Below, in pieces: positions 41,228 to 50,900 of a DNA stretch of 64,000 bases. Under the pieces are notes generated by a model that was given only the letters and a program-made list of their open reading frames with translations, searched no databases and was not told the DNA's origin. Numbering within the stretch: the first letter of the stretch is position 1; each line of letters starts with the position of its first letter. Origin of the DNA: CALGYY01 sp964585485 (lineage in GTDB: Bacteria > Bacteroidota > Bacteroidia > Bacteroidales > CAIWKO01). A program made the position numbers and the translations under genes. The stretch spans positions 1 to 64,000 of the forward strand of contig CAZPDS010000004.1 in NCBI GenBank assembly GCA_964585485.1, written 5' to 3'.

Positions 41228-42916
41228 ATGTTTAAAGGACAACCAAAAGGATTATTTGTACTGGCCTTGTCGAACATGGGAGAACGCTTCGGGTACTATA
41301 CCATGCTGGCGATTTTCACCTTGTTCCTCCAGGACCGCTTTGGCTGGACCGGTGCTGAAGCAGCCTCGCTCTATGGCATTTTCCTCGCCGGTATTTATTT
41401 TCTTCCCATGCTGGGGGGTATCATTGCCGATGCCGGCTTCGGATACGGACGCACCGCTGTTACCGGTATTGTGATCATGTGCCTTGGCTACATTGTGCTT
41501 TGGCAGGCCAATATTGGCGGCGAGTTAATGCTCTATTTTTCACTGGCTATTATTGCCCTGGGTGTTGGACTTTTCAAAGGGAACATGGTGGTCATTGTTG
41601 GCAACCTTTACGAAAAAGCTGAGCTCAGCAAATACCGCGATGCTGCTTTCAATATTTACTACATGTTTATCAACATTGGTGCGTTCTTCGCTCCTTACCT
41701 TGCCGTAAGCCTGAAGAACTGGACCCTCAAGGCCGACGGATTTGTCTATGACCCCGCCATCCCGCGCATTGCACACGACTTTATCTCGGGCAGCCCCTCC
41801 GCCGAACAAGTGGAAAAAATCAGCTCATTTGCTCCGGCCGGCACCACAGATTTCGTGCAGTTTTCGCAACAATATATTGATTCCCTGTCGGCCGGATACT
41901 CCTACGGTTTCCTGGCAGCAGGCCTCTGTATGCTCCTTTCGCTGGGCATCTTTATCGTCTTCAGAAAAACCTTCAAAGACGCCGATTATCTCCATAAAAA
42001 CAAGAAATCTACCGGTGCACCCGTGGTTGAACTCACGAAAAAGCAGACCCGCGACCGCATTCTGGCTCTGGTACTGGTCTTTATCATCGTTATTTTCTTC
42101 TGGATGGCCTTCCACCAAAATGGATCAACGCTCACATCCTTCGCTAAAAACTACACCGACCTCCACGCCAGTCATTTCACCTCGATGTGGTTCTACCTGC
42201 CCACGATTCTTTCTTTCTTTGCTTTCGTGATCAGTTTGCTGGTGATCTTTGGCAAAAACAACTCGAAAAAATCAAAAATTTTAGCAAGCATCGTAGGTTT
42301 GGCTGGATTAGCCGTCATGACAGGCTTCATGCTCTATCAAAACAGCACCAGCCCCGGAACCGGTGTACGACTTGACCCTGAACTCTTCCAGTCTTTTAAC
42401 CCGCTGTTTGTAGTATTCCTTACCCCCATCGTTATCGGCTTTTTCTCCCTTATGAACAAAAAAGGGAAAGAACCCAGCCCTCCAAAGAAAATTGCGTTGG
42501 GTATGATAATCACGGCTGTGGGCTTTACCATTATGTTTGCCGCTGCCCTGGGGCTCCCCAGTGTTAAGGCGCTCGACAGCAACGCCATCACCACCATGCC
42601 GCAATTTGACGGCCTGGCCGTTAGCCCTTATTGGCTCATCTCGACCTATTTCACCCTGACCATCGCCGAGCTTTTCCTGAGCCCCATGGGCTTGTCCTTC
42701 GTGGCTAAAATTGCCCCGCCGAAAATTAAGGGTACCATGCAGGCCGGATGGCTCGCCGCAACCGCCGTGGGTAATTACCTGGCAGGCTTTATCGGCAAGT
42801 TCTATCAGGACTGGGAATTGTGGCAATTCTTCCTGTTCATCATGATTATTGCTATGCTCTCCGCCATTATCATGTTCTCCATTCTGAAGATCGTGAATCG
42901 GGCATCGGAGTCCTAA
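41228..42916 (+). CDS. Proton-dependent oligopeptide transporter (POT/PTR family)
   Basis: Major-facilitator peptide symporter of 562 aa. The POT-specific motif ExxERFxYY appears as SNMGERFGYYTM in the first helix; GGIIADAGFGYGRT and FSLAIIALGVGLFKGNM are also characteristic, and FNIYYMFINIGAFFAPYL is the PTR2 signature. About 14 hydrophobic segments are present with a longer central loop. It moves di- and tripeptides with protons. Single gene with its own promoter and a strong terminator. Confidence 0.93.
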   Translation: MFKGQPKGLFVLALSNMGERFGYYTMLAIFTLFLQDRFGWTGAEAASLYGIFLAGIYFLPMLGGIIADAGFGYGRTAVTGIVIMCLGYIVLWQANIGGELMLYFSLAIIALGVGLFKGNMVVIVGNLYEKAELSKYRDAAFNIYYMFINIGAFFAPYLAVSLKNWTLKADGFVYDPAIPRIAHDFISGSPSAEQVEKISSFAPAGTTDFVQFSQQYIDSLSAGYSYGFLAAGLCMLLSLGIFIVFRKTFKDADYLHKNKKSTGAPVVELTKKQTRDRILALVLVFIIVIFFWMAFHQNGSTLTSFAKNYTDLHASHFTSMWFYLPTILSFFAFVISLLVIFGKNNSKKSKILASIVGLAGLAVMTGFMLYQNSTSPGTGVRLDPELFQSFNPLFVVFLTPIVIGFFSLMNKKGKEPSPPKKIALGMIITAVGFTIMFAAALGLPSVKALDSNAITTMPQFDGLAVSPYWLISTYFTLTIAELFLSPMGLSFVAKIAPPKIKGTMQAGWLAATAVGNYLAGFIGKFYQDWELWQFFLFIMIIAMLSAIIMFSILKIVNRASES

Positions 42917-42988
42917 ACCCCGAAACAGCGATCCGCTGACCCCGTTCTTTAAGGTTTAGCAAATCGCCCGCGTGAACTAAATAGCTGA

Positions 42989-43025
42989 AGTTGATTGCGC
43001 ATACCCGGCGCAATCAACTTTTTTT
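42989..43025 (+). terminator. Strong terminator after the POT gene
   Basis: AGTTGATTGCGC (42989-43000) and GCGCAATCAACT (43008-43019) form a perfect 12-bp stem followed by seven T. It abuts the stop of the opposing copper ATPase gene. Confidence 0.9.
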
Positions 43026-45144
43026 ATTGTATTTTTTTGGAACGAAGACGCAGCGAATTCAACACGACAATGACATCCGACAAGGCCATACTGGCCGCAG
43101 CAATCATAGGATTCAGAAAACCCAGCGCGGCAACAGGAATCGCCAGAATGTTATAGAAGAAGGCCCAGAATAGATTCTGCCGGATGATTTTCATCGTAAT
43201 TTTGCTGATGCCATAGGCCTGCACCAAAAGGTTGAGGTTCCCTTTCAACAGCACCACCTGCGATGAACTGATAGCCGCGTGCGTGGCATTGCTCATGGAA
43301 ATACCCACCGCTGCCCTCGTCAAGGCCGGGGCATCATTCACGCCGTCGCCCACCATCGCCACACCGCCTTTGCTGTTCAGGTAATCGATGATATCAAGTT
43401 TCTCCGCCGGCAATTTTCCCGCGTAGACATCGGTAATCCCCAGCGCGCTTGCGACCGTTGCACACTTTTCAGGACGATCGCCGCTGATCATTACCGGTAT
43501 TACGCCCTGCTTGCGCAGATATTCCAGTACCCCTGCCGCCTCCGGCTTAACTTCATCCTGCAAATCCAATCCGGCATACAGCTGTCCATTCTTCAGCAGA
43601 AAGATATCGTGATTAGCAGCGCCGGCAAAATCAGACGCTAAACGATAGGACCCCGCCGACCAGCGTTCACCCTGGCTATCCGTGCCATGCATCCCCAGTC
43701 CCTTCTCTTCTTCAACGCTTTCAAAAGGGCGCAAACGGTTATTCTGAAACGCTTTCACAATAGAACGCGCCAGGGGATGCGACGAATGGGTTTCAAGACT
43801 GTACAAAATTTCCTTTGCCTCACGCTCCTCTCCCTCTCCGTAGAGGCGAAGCCCTTTTACATTAAATTCTCCGGTGGTAAGGGTTCCCGTTTTATCAAAA
43901 GCAATATATTTCAGATCCAGCAACTTTTGAATGGTGGAGGCACCTTTAATAAGAATACCTTTGCGCGCCACACGGCCCACGCCAACCACCACGGCTGTTG
44001 GTATGGCAAGCCCCAACGCACAGGGACATGCAATAACCAAAACCGCGATGCTGTTCAGCAGCGATTGCTGCATCCCGGCATCCGTTGCCCAGTATGTCAC
44101 CGCGAAGGTCAGGAGCGCGATACCCACCACCACGGGAACAAAGATCGCGCTGATCTTGTCGGCCAGCGATTGAACCGGAGGCTTATCCATCTGTGCTTTC
44201 TTAACCATTTCAATAATCTGGGAAAGAACGGTATCCCCGCCTGTTGCCGTGGCCCGCATCCGCACACTCCCGCTTAGCAGCATGGTTCCGCCTACCAACA
44301 TATCGCCCCGGCATTTGTCCACCGGAACGCTCTCGCCGGAAACCATCGACTCATCAACGCTGCATTCACCGTCGGTAATTTCCCCATCTACAGCTACCTT
44401 ATCCCCGGTGTTCACCTGCACATAGTCCCCGGTTCTAAGTTGCGATGCATCCACTTCAGAAATTATCTCATAACCCTTCTCAACGGTGACACGCCGTGCC
44501 TTTGTCTGCTGCAATTGAACCAGGCTGTCGATAGCACTGGTGGTCCGCCGAACAGCCGTATGCTCCAGATAATTCCCCAGCAATATCAAGGTAATGATGG
44601 AGGCCGTGGTCTCAAAAAACAGGTAATCATGACCCAAGCTCAGGACGGCGCCCGTAAGACTGTAGGCAAAAGCGGCCGTACTTCCCAAAATTATGAGCAC
44701 GTCCATGTTGGGCACACCCGCTTTTAGCGAGCGAAAACCGCTACGCCCAAAATGCCATAACCCGACGAGAAAGACTGGCAGCGTAAGCGAAAACTGAACC
44801 CATGCATCATGCAGGAAGTCAAAAGGCAGGAACATTGCCAATAATAACGGAATCGTAAATACTAAACTGAACACCAGCTTTCGCCCCAGCGTAAAGAACG
44901 GCCTCGGGGAGATCACAACGGCCTCTTCCAAACCGCCTGTAATCCGGTATCCCATGCCGTGCACCACCGAAACCACCCGCTGGTCATCATCCCGGGAACG
45001 GCTGGAATAATGAACCTCGCCACTTGCAAAAACGACCTCCGCATCGCGTATCCCCGACTTCACCAATTGCTTGCGGAGCCCAAGCGCGCAGTTGTTGCAA
45101 TCCATACCCTCGATCGTCAAGATTCGCTGTATTGTGCTGTTCAT
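43024..45144 (-). CDS. copA: Heavy-metal P1B-type ATPase (copper-exporter type)
   Basis: Copper-translocating P-type ATPase of 706 aa. One N-terminal HMA domain has GMDCNNC (about residues 13-19). The transmembrane metal site CPC is at 373-375 in VIACPCALGLA, and the phosphorylated aspartate is Asp417 in AFDKTGTLTTG; TGES and GDGVNDAPAL are present. CPC with HMA GMxCxxC fits Cu+ export, though Ag+ is also handled by this type. The ATG at 45144 is supported by a strong promoter just upstream. Divergent from dgt. No copper chaperone gene is adjacent. Confidence 0.92.
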   Translation of the reverse strand: MNSTIQRILTIEGMDCNNCALGLRKQLVKSGIRDAEVVFASGEVHYSSRSRDDDQRVVSVVHGMGYRITGGLEEAVVISPRPFFTLGRKLVFSLVFTIPLLLAMFLPFDFLHDAWVQFSLTLPVFLVGLWHFGRSGFRSLKAGVPNMDVLIILGSTAAFAYSLTGAVLSLGHDYLFFETTASIITLILLGNYLEHTAVRRTTSAIDSLVQLQQTKARRVTVEKGYEIISEVDASQLRTGDYVQVNTGDKVAVDGEITDGECSVDESMVSGESVPVDKCRGDMLVGGTMLLSGSVRMRATATGGDTVLSQIIEMVKKAQMDKPPVQSLADKISAIFVPVVVGIALLTFAVTYWATDAGMQQSLLNSIAVLVIACPCALGLAIPTAVVVGVGRVARKGILIKGASTIQKLLDLKYIAFDKTGTLTTGEFNVKGLRLYGEGEEREAKEILYSLETHSSHPLARSIVKAFQNNRLRPFESVEEEKGLGMHGTDSQGERWSAGSYRLASDFAGAANHDIFLLKNGQLYAGLDLQDEVKPEAAGVLEYLRKQGVIPVMISGDRPEKCATVASALGITDVYAGKLPAEKLDIIDYLNSKGGVAMVGDGVNDAPALTRAAVGISMSNATHAAISSSQVVLLKGNLNLLVQAYGISKITMKIIRQNLFWAFFYNILAIPVAALGFLNPMIAAASMALSDVIVVLNSLRLRSKKIQ

Positions 45145-45164
45145 CGTAATTGTGTATTTCAGCA

Positions 45165-45195
45165 CAAAATTACTTATTATTTAGAAACTTTCCAA
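45165..45195 (-). promoter_or_regulatory. Promoter of the copper ATPase gene
   Basis: On the minus strand TTG (45195-45193) is followed after 20 bases by TAATTTTG (45172-45165), an exact TAnnTTTG. The ATG at 45144 lies 20 bases downstream. Confidence 0.72.
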
Positions 45196-45228
45196 ATAGT
45201 TTTAATCAAATCTCATTTTCAGGAAGCG

Positions 45229-45236
45229 TATCTTTG
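45229..45236 (+). promoter_or_regulatory. -7 element of dgt
   Basis: TATCTTTG is an exact TAnnTTTG match. It ends one base before an ATG at 45238, so the transcript would begin just past that ATG; the next ATG at 45253 is therefore the likely start of dgt. Confidence 0.55.
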
Positions 45237-45252
45237 TATGCAAACAACGAAA

Positions 45253-46482
45253 ATGGAAGCAGGATTATTCAACAGCGTTTCTTGTCAGCACGGCCATCCC
45301 GGATGGTCCGAAGCCATCCGGCGGTTCGGGAATTTATATATTCAAGCGGACGAATTCCGCAGTGAGTTCACCCGCGACTACAATCGCATCCTTCATTGTA
45401 AAGCCTATCGCCGCCTGAAGCATAAAACCCAGGTATTTTACGCGACCACCAACGATCACATCTGCACACGCATCGAGCATGTTAATCATGTAGCATCGGT
45501 AAGTTATTCGCTGGCTCGCTTTCTGGGATTGAACACCGAACTCACGGCCGCCATTGCACTTGGCCACGACCTGGGGCACGCCCCATTTGGCCATCAGGGT
45601 GAGCATATCCTGCGAGAATTATTGCGTGAGCAAGGTATAACATCGTTCTGGCACGAACAAAACAGCCTGCATTTTGTGGATCATTTGGAAACCTTACCTG
45701 ATCCGTCGGGCAAGGAAACCAACCTGCATCTGTGTTACGCTGTACGGGACGGTATCATATCGCACTGCGGCGAGGTGAATGAAAACGCCGTATTTCCGCG
45801 CACCGAGGCCATTGACCTCGGCCAGATCACGCGCCCCAACCAGTTTGCACCATATACATGGGAAGGCTGTGTTGTGAAGATTGCCGATAAAATATCGTAC
45901 CTGGGACGCGACATCGAAGATGCCCTTTCATTGGGCATACTTACCCGCGCGCAGCTCAGGGAATTGGGTAGCCTGGCCGAACGAATAAAAAAAGTTGAGG
46001 TGCATCAGATCAACAACACGGTGCTGATGAACGACTTTATCGTCAACCTTTGCAGTATGAGCAGTCCGGAGGACGGAATTCGTTTTTCGAACCAATACCT
46101 GGACCTGATCAACAACGTAAAAGATTTTAATTACCGGAATATATACAATCACCCCCGCCTGAAGCATTATCACGCTTACGCGAAACTGGTCTTAAGCGCT
46201 TTATTCCAACAGCTGATTCAACTTTACGGAACACCGCAACACCTGGAGGAGGAATTGGAGGCCATGAAGACGGTGTACCCTGAACTGGCCAGTTCGTTCC
46301 GTTATTGCCTGATAAAGTATTCAGATCTGAACCCTGAGGAGCGGGCGGGCAGTAAGTTTGGTAACGAACTTATTTATCAGCTGAATCATCGGGAACAATA
46401 CGTGAAAGCCGTAGCCGATTTTCTAAGTTCGATGACGGATCAATTTGCCATTCGCTTATTTTCGGAACTTATCCGTTTCTAG
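45253..46482 (+). CDS. dgt: Deoxyguanosinetriphosphate triphosphohydrolase-like protein
   Basis: HD-domain dNTP triphosphohydrolase of about 409 aa that trims dNTP pools. Metal ligands are in RIEHVNHVASVSYSLA and AIALGHDLGHAPFGHQGE, with the third Asp in CVVKIADKISYLGRDIEDA. An N-terminal YRRLKHKTQVFYAT strand pair is typical. The frame extends to 44959 but overlaps copA and its promoter, so an ATG at 45238 or 45253 must be used; the -7 element position favours 45253. Divergent from the copper ATPase. Confidence 0.88.
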   Translation: MEAGLFNSVSCQHGHPGWSEAIRRFGNLYIQADEFRSEFTRDYNRILHCKAYRRLKHKTQVFYATTNDHICTRIEHVNHVASVSYSLARFLGLNTELTAAIALGHDLGHAPFGHQGEHILRELLREQGITSFWHEQNSLHFVDHLETLPDPSGKETNLHLCYAVRDGIISHCGEVNENAVFPRTEAIDLGQITRPNQFAPYTWEGCVVKIADKISYLGRDIEDALSLGILTRAQLRELGSLAERIKKVEVHQINNTVLMNDFIVNLCSMSSPEDGIRFSNQYLDLINNVKDFNYRNIYNHPRLKHYHAYAKLVLSALFQQLIQLYGTPQHLEEELEAMKTVYPELASSFRYCLIKYSDLNPEERAGSKFGNELIYQLNHREQYVKAVADFLSSMTDQFAIRLFSELIRF

Positions 46483-46541
46483 CTTCCAAAATTGTCTGTA
46501 TCTGCCAGATATCATCCAACAATAACTTCCTGAATACATTC

Positions 46542-46572
46542 TTGCCATTTACAATTAATTTAACTAAATTTG
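46542..46572 (+). promoter_or_regulatory. Promoter of the small lipoprotein gene
   Basis: TTG at 46542-46544 is followed after 20 bases by TAAATTTG (46565-46572), an exact TAnnTTTG. It gives a leader of about 30 bases. Confidence 0.72.
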
Positions 46573-46607
46573 TCTCGCTCATTTATTACTAACCTAAATC
46601 ACGTAAT

Positions 46608-46814
46608 ATGAAAAAAGTCTTCGTTGTTATCGCTGTATTGGCGCTTACCGCCACCGGTTTTACATCCTGCAAAAAATGCACGGATTGCAAAGTAGCTTCC
46701 GGAACCTTCAACTACGATCCGGGTGAATATTGCGGAACACCGGCCCAGGTAAAAACCTATGAAGATTCTTTCCGCGAATCCTACGGCCTCCTTGGCACTG
46801 TTACCTGCGAATAG
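46608..46814 (+). CDS. Small cysteine-containing lipoprotein
   Basis: 68 aa with a lipoprotein signal (VFVVIAVLALTATGFTSC; lipidated Cys at position 21). The mature part of about 48 residues has four more cysteines (KKCTDCKV, YCGTP, TVTCE) and could form disulfides in the periplasm. I recognise no family. It has a good promoter and a terminator within 50 bases, so it is a monocistronic gene. Confidence 0.7.
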   Translation: MKKVFVVIAVLALTATGFTSCKKCTDCKVASGTFNYDPGEYCGTPAQVKTYEDSFRESYGLLGTVTCE

Positions 46815-46829
46815 CGTATACTATCAAAT

Positions 46830-46861
46830 AAAAAAAGCGGCCCCTGCGGACCGCTTTTTTT
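46830..46861. terminator. Bidirectional terminator
   Basis: A-run, GCGGCCC-CTGC-GGACCGC (one mismatch in the stem), then TTTTTTT. It serves the lipoprotein gene and the opposing DUF2179 gene, whose stop overlaps the T tract. Confidence 0.8.
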
Positions 46862-47459
46862 ATTTTGCCTTTTTGGGACCCATGTATAAATCCAGCAGGG
46901 TTCTTCGCCGGCTGGTGCGGAAAACACCTTCGTTCACCTCACGTACTTCTTCAATTGTATAGAAGGAGTGCGGATCAAAATCGTTAATAATATTGATCAC
47001 GCGGGGGGCATCTTTACGTTTGACGATAGAGAAAATTACTTTGACTTTACCGGTAGCGCCTTCAGCATCCAGCACCGTGAGTCCAAAGTTTTGCTCCTTG
47101 AGATATTTTACCAGATCTACCGCACCCGTCTTAACAATAATGCGGATAATGACATTCCCAAGCGAAATCCGTTCATCAAGTTTCATCCCCACATAATTAC
47201 CCATAGCGTAGCCCAAGGCATAGGCCAGGTAACAGATCCAATTATCAAGATGCTGCATAATCTGACCAATGGCCAACAGCCAGATCAGGGATTCAAAAAA
47301 AGCCAGGATAGGAACAAGGGTTTTCATCCCTTTGGCCACAAAAATCATCCGAAGGGTTCCCACACTTTGGTCCAGGATACGGGCCAGGAAAATCAGGACC
47401 GGTAGCGCAACCCAGGTAAAAAACCAGGAATCGCTAAGTATAGCTTGCAGTGTCACCAT
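46860..47459 (-). CDS. DUF2179/UPF0316 membrane protein
   Basis: 199 aa with three hydrophobic segments (about residues 10-95) and a soluble C-terminal DUF2179 region with VLDAEGATGKVKVIFSIVKRKD and IINDFDPHSFYTIEEVREV. The LARILDQSVGTLRMIFVAKG and LGYAMGNYVGMKLDERIS segments are typical of UPF0316. Function is unknown; DUF2179 domains are suspected nucleotide-ligand binders. The ATG at 47459 is preferred to a TTG two codons upstream. It follows the receiver gene by 41 bases. Confidence 0.88.
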   Translation of the reverse strand: MVTLQAILSDSWFFTWVALPVLIFLARILDQSVGTLRMIFVAKGMKTLVPILAFFESLIWLLAIGQIMQHLDNWICYLAYALGYAMGNYVGMKLDERISLGNVIIRIIVKTGAVDLVKYLKEQNFGLTVLDAEGATGKVKVIFSIVKRKDAPRVINIINDFDPHSFYTIEEVREVNEGVFRTSRRRTLLDLYMGPKKAK

Positions 47460-47500
47460 TGTCAAAAAAATTTTTCACAAAGATACAACGATTCCTGAAC

Positions 47501-47931
47501 TCAGATCACTAATCCTGAACCCTGCGCACTGTTTTGTCCGTTCATGCTAAGATGGCGGCTCACGCAGTTCAACAGTTCATCGATACCGATGGGTTTAAAG
47601 AGATAATCCGTGCCCCCGGCTTTGTTGCCCTCCTGTATGGTTTCCTCATCATTTTTACCAGAAAGGAAGACCACCGGCACCGAGGCATAGGAAGCAAGGT
47701 TCCGGATTTCGCGGCAGACCTGAAAGCCGCTTTTGCCCGGCATAATAACATCCAGCAATATCAGGTCGAACGACAGGCTGCTGATCCAATCCATGGCCTC
47801 CTGGCCACCCGAGGCAAACTCCACGATGTAGNNNNNNNNNNGGACAAGATTGAACCCACTAGTTGCACGTTGATGGGATTGTCGTCCACCACCAGGATAC
47901 GGGGAGGATTGAGCGTTTTTTCGCTGTTCAT
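47501..47931 (-). CDS. Single-domain response regulator (interrupted by assembly gap)
   Basis: Stand-alone receiver protein. The N-terminus MNSEKTLNPPRILVVDDNP starts at 47931 and overlaps the hybrid-kinase stop as ATGA. The frame then meets ten N (47832-47841) and resumes with YIVEFASGGQEA, phospho-acceptor region FDLILLDVIMPGKSGF and the KPI loop. Ten N would shift the frame, so N10 is a placeholder; a true length of 8 or 11 bases (or another of that phase) would restore it. No output domain is visible, so it likely relays phosphate. Confidence 0.82.
47832..47841. other. Assembly gap (10 N)
   Basis: Exactly ten N inside the receiver-domain gene. The count is probably a fixed scaffold placeholder. 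Confidence 0.99.
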
Positions 47932-50900
47932 TTTTTTAAAAGTTTATTTTCGTCTAAAATGGCGGGTAGCTTCACAAGAAAGGTTTTGAGTTGAGCCACA
48001 TTATACGTTTTGACCAGGCTGGCTAACTCTTCGCCAAACAAAAACAGCGCTTCAACACTTTCCTCCTGCCCAAGGCGGATCAGTTCGCGGGCGAGAGCGT
48101 CGGCCTGTTGCATAGATAAGCGCCGCGAGAGCTCTTCCCAGACCGGAATCACGCTGGTGGAAATTGTGTCGACGAGGCGAGCCCGGTCTTTAATCGACCT
48201 TCGGAACGGCTTTTTGGCCGCAGCCTTGATTTCGGCCTGCTGCAGGCTTTCCGGCTTCTCCGTGAAGTCAATATATTTTATCATCTCATTGATGATATCG
48301 TTGATCACAACGGGCTTCCGCAAATAGCCATCGAAGAGTTTAATGCCCTGATCGCTCGTCAGGTTGGCTTCCGCCATGCTGGCGGTAAGCGCCACCACCG
48401 GAATGCGTTTGAGCTCAGGATCCGCCCGCAGGGTCTGCGTTGCCGAAAGGCCATCCATCACCGGCATGCGAATGTCCATAAAGATCAGATCCGGCTTGTA
48501 CACCCTTGCCATTTTTAGGGCTTCCATACCGTTGTGCGCCTCCACCAATACCAGGTTGCAGGAGGCCAGCATGCTGCGGACCAGGTTCCGGTTCGTTTCC
48601 ACATCATCTACAATCAGGATCACCTGATTATCAAACCAGACTTTCCGGTAATCGATGCTATCCTCCCCATTTTGCGCAGCCAGTTCTTTCTCATAGGTTT
48701 GGAGATTGTCGAAAATCAAACTGAAGGTACTACCCTTTCCTGGCTTCCCTGAAACAGCAATGGAACCACCCATGAGATCAATGAAACGCCTGGAAATATA
48801 CAAACCCAGACCGGTACCCCCGTATTTCTTTTGATCCTGAATACCCGATTGCATAAAAGCGTTAAACAGATTCTTCTGATTCTCCTCCTCAATTCCTATC
48901 CCGGTATCGGTCACGTCGATGCGCAGTTTAATATGATCTGCATCAATACGTTTATAAGAAGCTTTGATCGTAATGCCCCCTTTTTCGGTAAATTTCACCG
49001 CATTGCCAACGATATTCATGAGCACCTGCTGCAAGCGTAATTCATCCACGATGATAGCAAACGGAAAATCGGCCGGAATTTTCAGTTTAAAGGACAGCAT
49101 TTTTTCCGCAATTTTCATGGCGAAAATATTCTCAATTTCGCCGAAAACAGTCTGTAAACGCATAGGCTCCGGATGAATCTCCATGCGTCCGGCCTCGATT
49201 TTCGAAATATCGAGCACGTCATTAATGATATGCAACAGCGCCTGTCCGCTCGATTTTATAGACTTAATGTAATTCCGGTATTCCGGATTTTCAACCTTGC
49301 GGTCGAGAAGATCCGAAAAACCGATAACCGCATTCATGGGGGTCCGGATCTCGTGGCTCATGTTCGCGAGAAACTCACTTTTAGCGCGGGAAGCCATTTC
49401 CGCCTGATTCCTGGCCACAATCAGTTCCTGCTCAATATTCTTTCGACGAGTGATGTCACTAAACGTATAGTGAATACCAACCATCTTCCCATCTTGCATT
49501 TGCGGTGAAGTAAAACATTCCAGGATCTTCCCTTTGGTAAGCGCAAATTCCAGAACATGTCCGGTGGTGTGCTCCATTGCAATCGCAGCAAAGGTTTCAA
49601 CGATGGAGGGTTCGGCGAGATGCGGAGAAATTTGTTTCAGAAAGAACGGAAACGAGGCATGCTTGATAAGGTTTTTTTCGACCGGGAAAAATGAAAAGAG
49701 ACGGTCGTTGACCTTGGTGATCTTTCCATCCAGCGCCACCACCATGATACCATCCGGCGTGGAGTCCAGGGTGGAATCAAGCAGAGAAACCACCTTGCTG
49801 AGCTTTGCGGTTCGCTCCACTACCAGCTCTTCCAGCTGCTCTTTGTAGCCCTCCAATTGCTGCTTGATCCGGGATTGTTCGGTGATATCTTTCAAGATGC
49901 AATGGCTTCTGCGTAAATCACTGCCCTTATCGGTGCTAATGCGCCCTGTGAATTCGATCAGCAGCGGCTCCCCCGTTTTCCGGATGACCTTCATTACCGA
50001 AACGGATTCCCCGCGTTCAAAAAATTTCGGGAAATTTTGCCGGAACATCGCTTTGTAGTCCTCATGAAGGAAAGTCACAATGTTCGCACCGATAACCTCC
50101 GATCGCTCATAGCCCAGCAGCCGCAGCCAGGTGTTGTTCACATCCACGAGCACGCCATCCTCACTCAGCGACTGATAAGGTAATGTGGCCTCCATGAAAA
50201 GAGTCCGGAAGCGCTCCTCACTTTGCTGAAGGGCTAATTCCACCATCTTTCGGTCGGTCACATCCTCCATCTTCCCAAGCAAACGGAGGCCATCATTAGT
50301 AATGTCCGGAACCAGAACTCCCCTGGCCGAAATAAAGTTAAACCGGCCATCGGGAAGCCTGAAACGATATTCGGCCTTGTATAATGAGTGGGTTTCAATG
50401 GCCTGTTGGAGAATTTGCATTACACGGTCGTGATCATCGGGATGAAGATGCGCTTCCCAGAATTTTATTCCAGCTAGCGACATTTGTTCCGGAGAGTAGC
50501 CTGTAACACTCTCGGTCGTGCCCGCCCATTCGATTTGACCACTTGTAATGTCATAGTCAAAAATCAACTGCCCGGTCTGCTCGGCAATAATGCGAGCCTT
50601 GCTTTCACTTTCGTGCAAGGCTTCCTCCGCTTGCCGTCGTTTCGTTTCTTCCCGCCGGCTTTGGATGGCAAAGCCAATGTCGTTGGCTAATTCCTGCAGC
50701 AGTTCAACTTCTTCGAAAGTGAATGCGTTTTCCTGGGATGACATAACCCAAAGGACACCCACCGACTCATTGGGCAATCCAACCGGATTGGCGCACGCCG
50801 ATTCAAGCCCCCGCTCTGATAAAAGATCCCTCCATTGAGGGGGAATCATAATAGTAGATGATTCCTGGTAAACAACCGCTTCATTGTCATTCAACGCCTC

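Noticed and set aside
43687..44277. 196-codon plus-strand frame inside the copper ATPase gene
   Set aside because: Antisense to the CPC and phosphorylation-site region; composition is that of a shadow frame.
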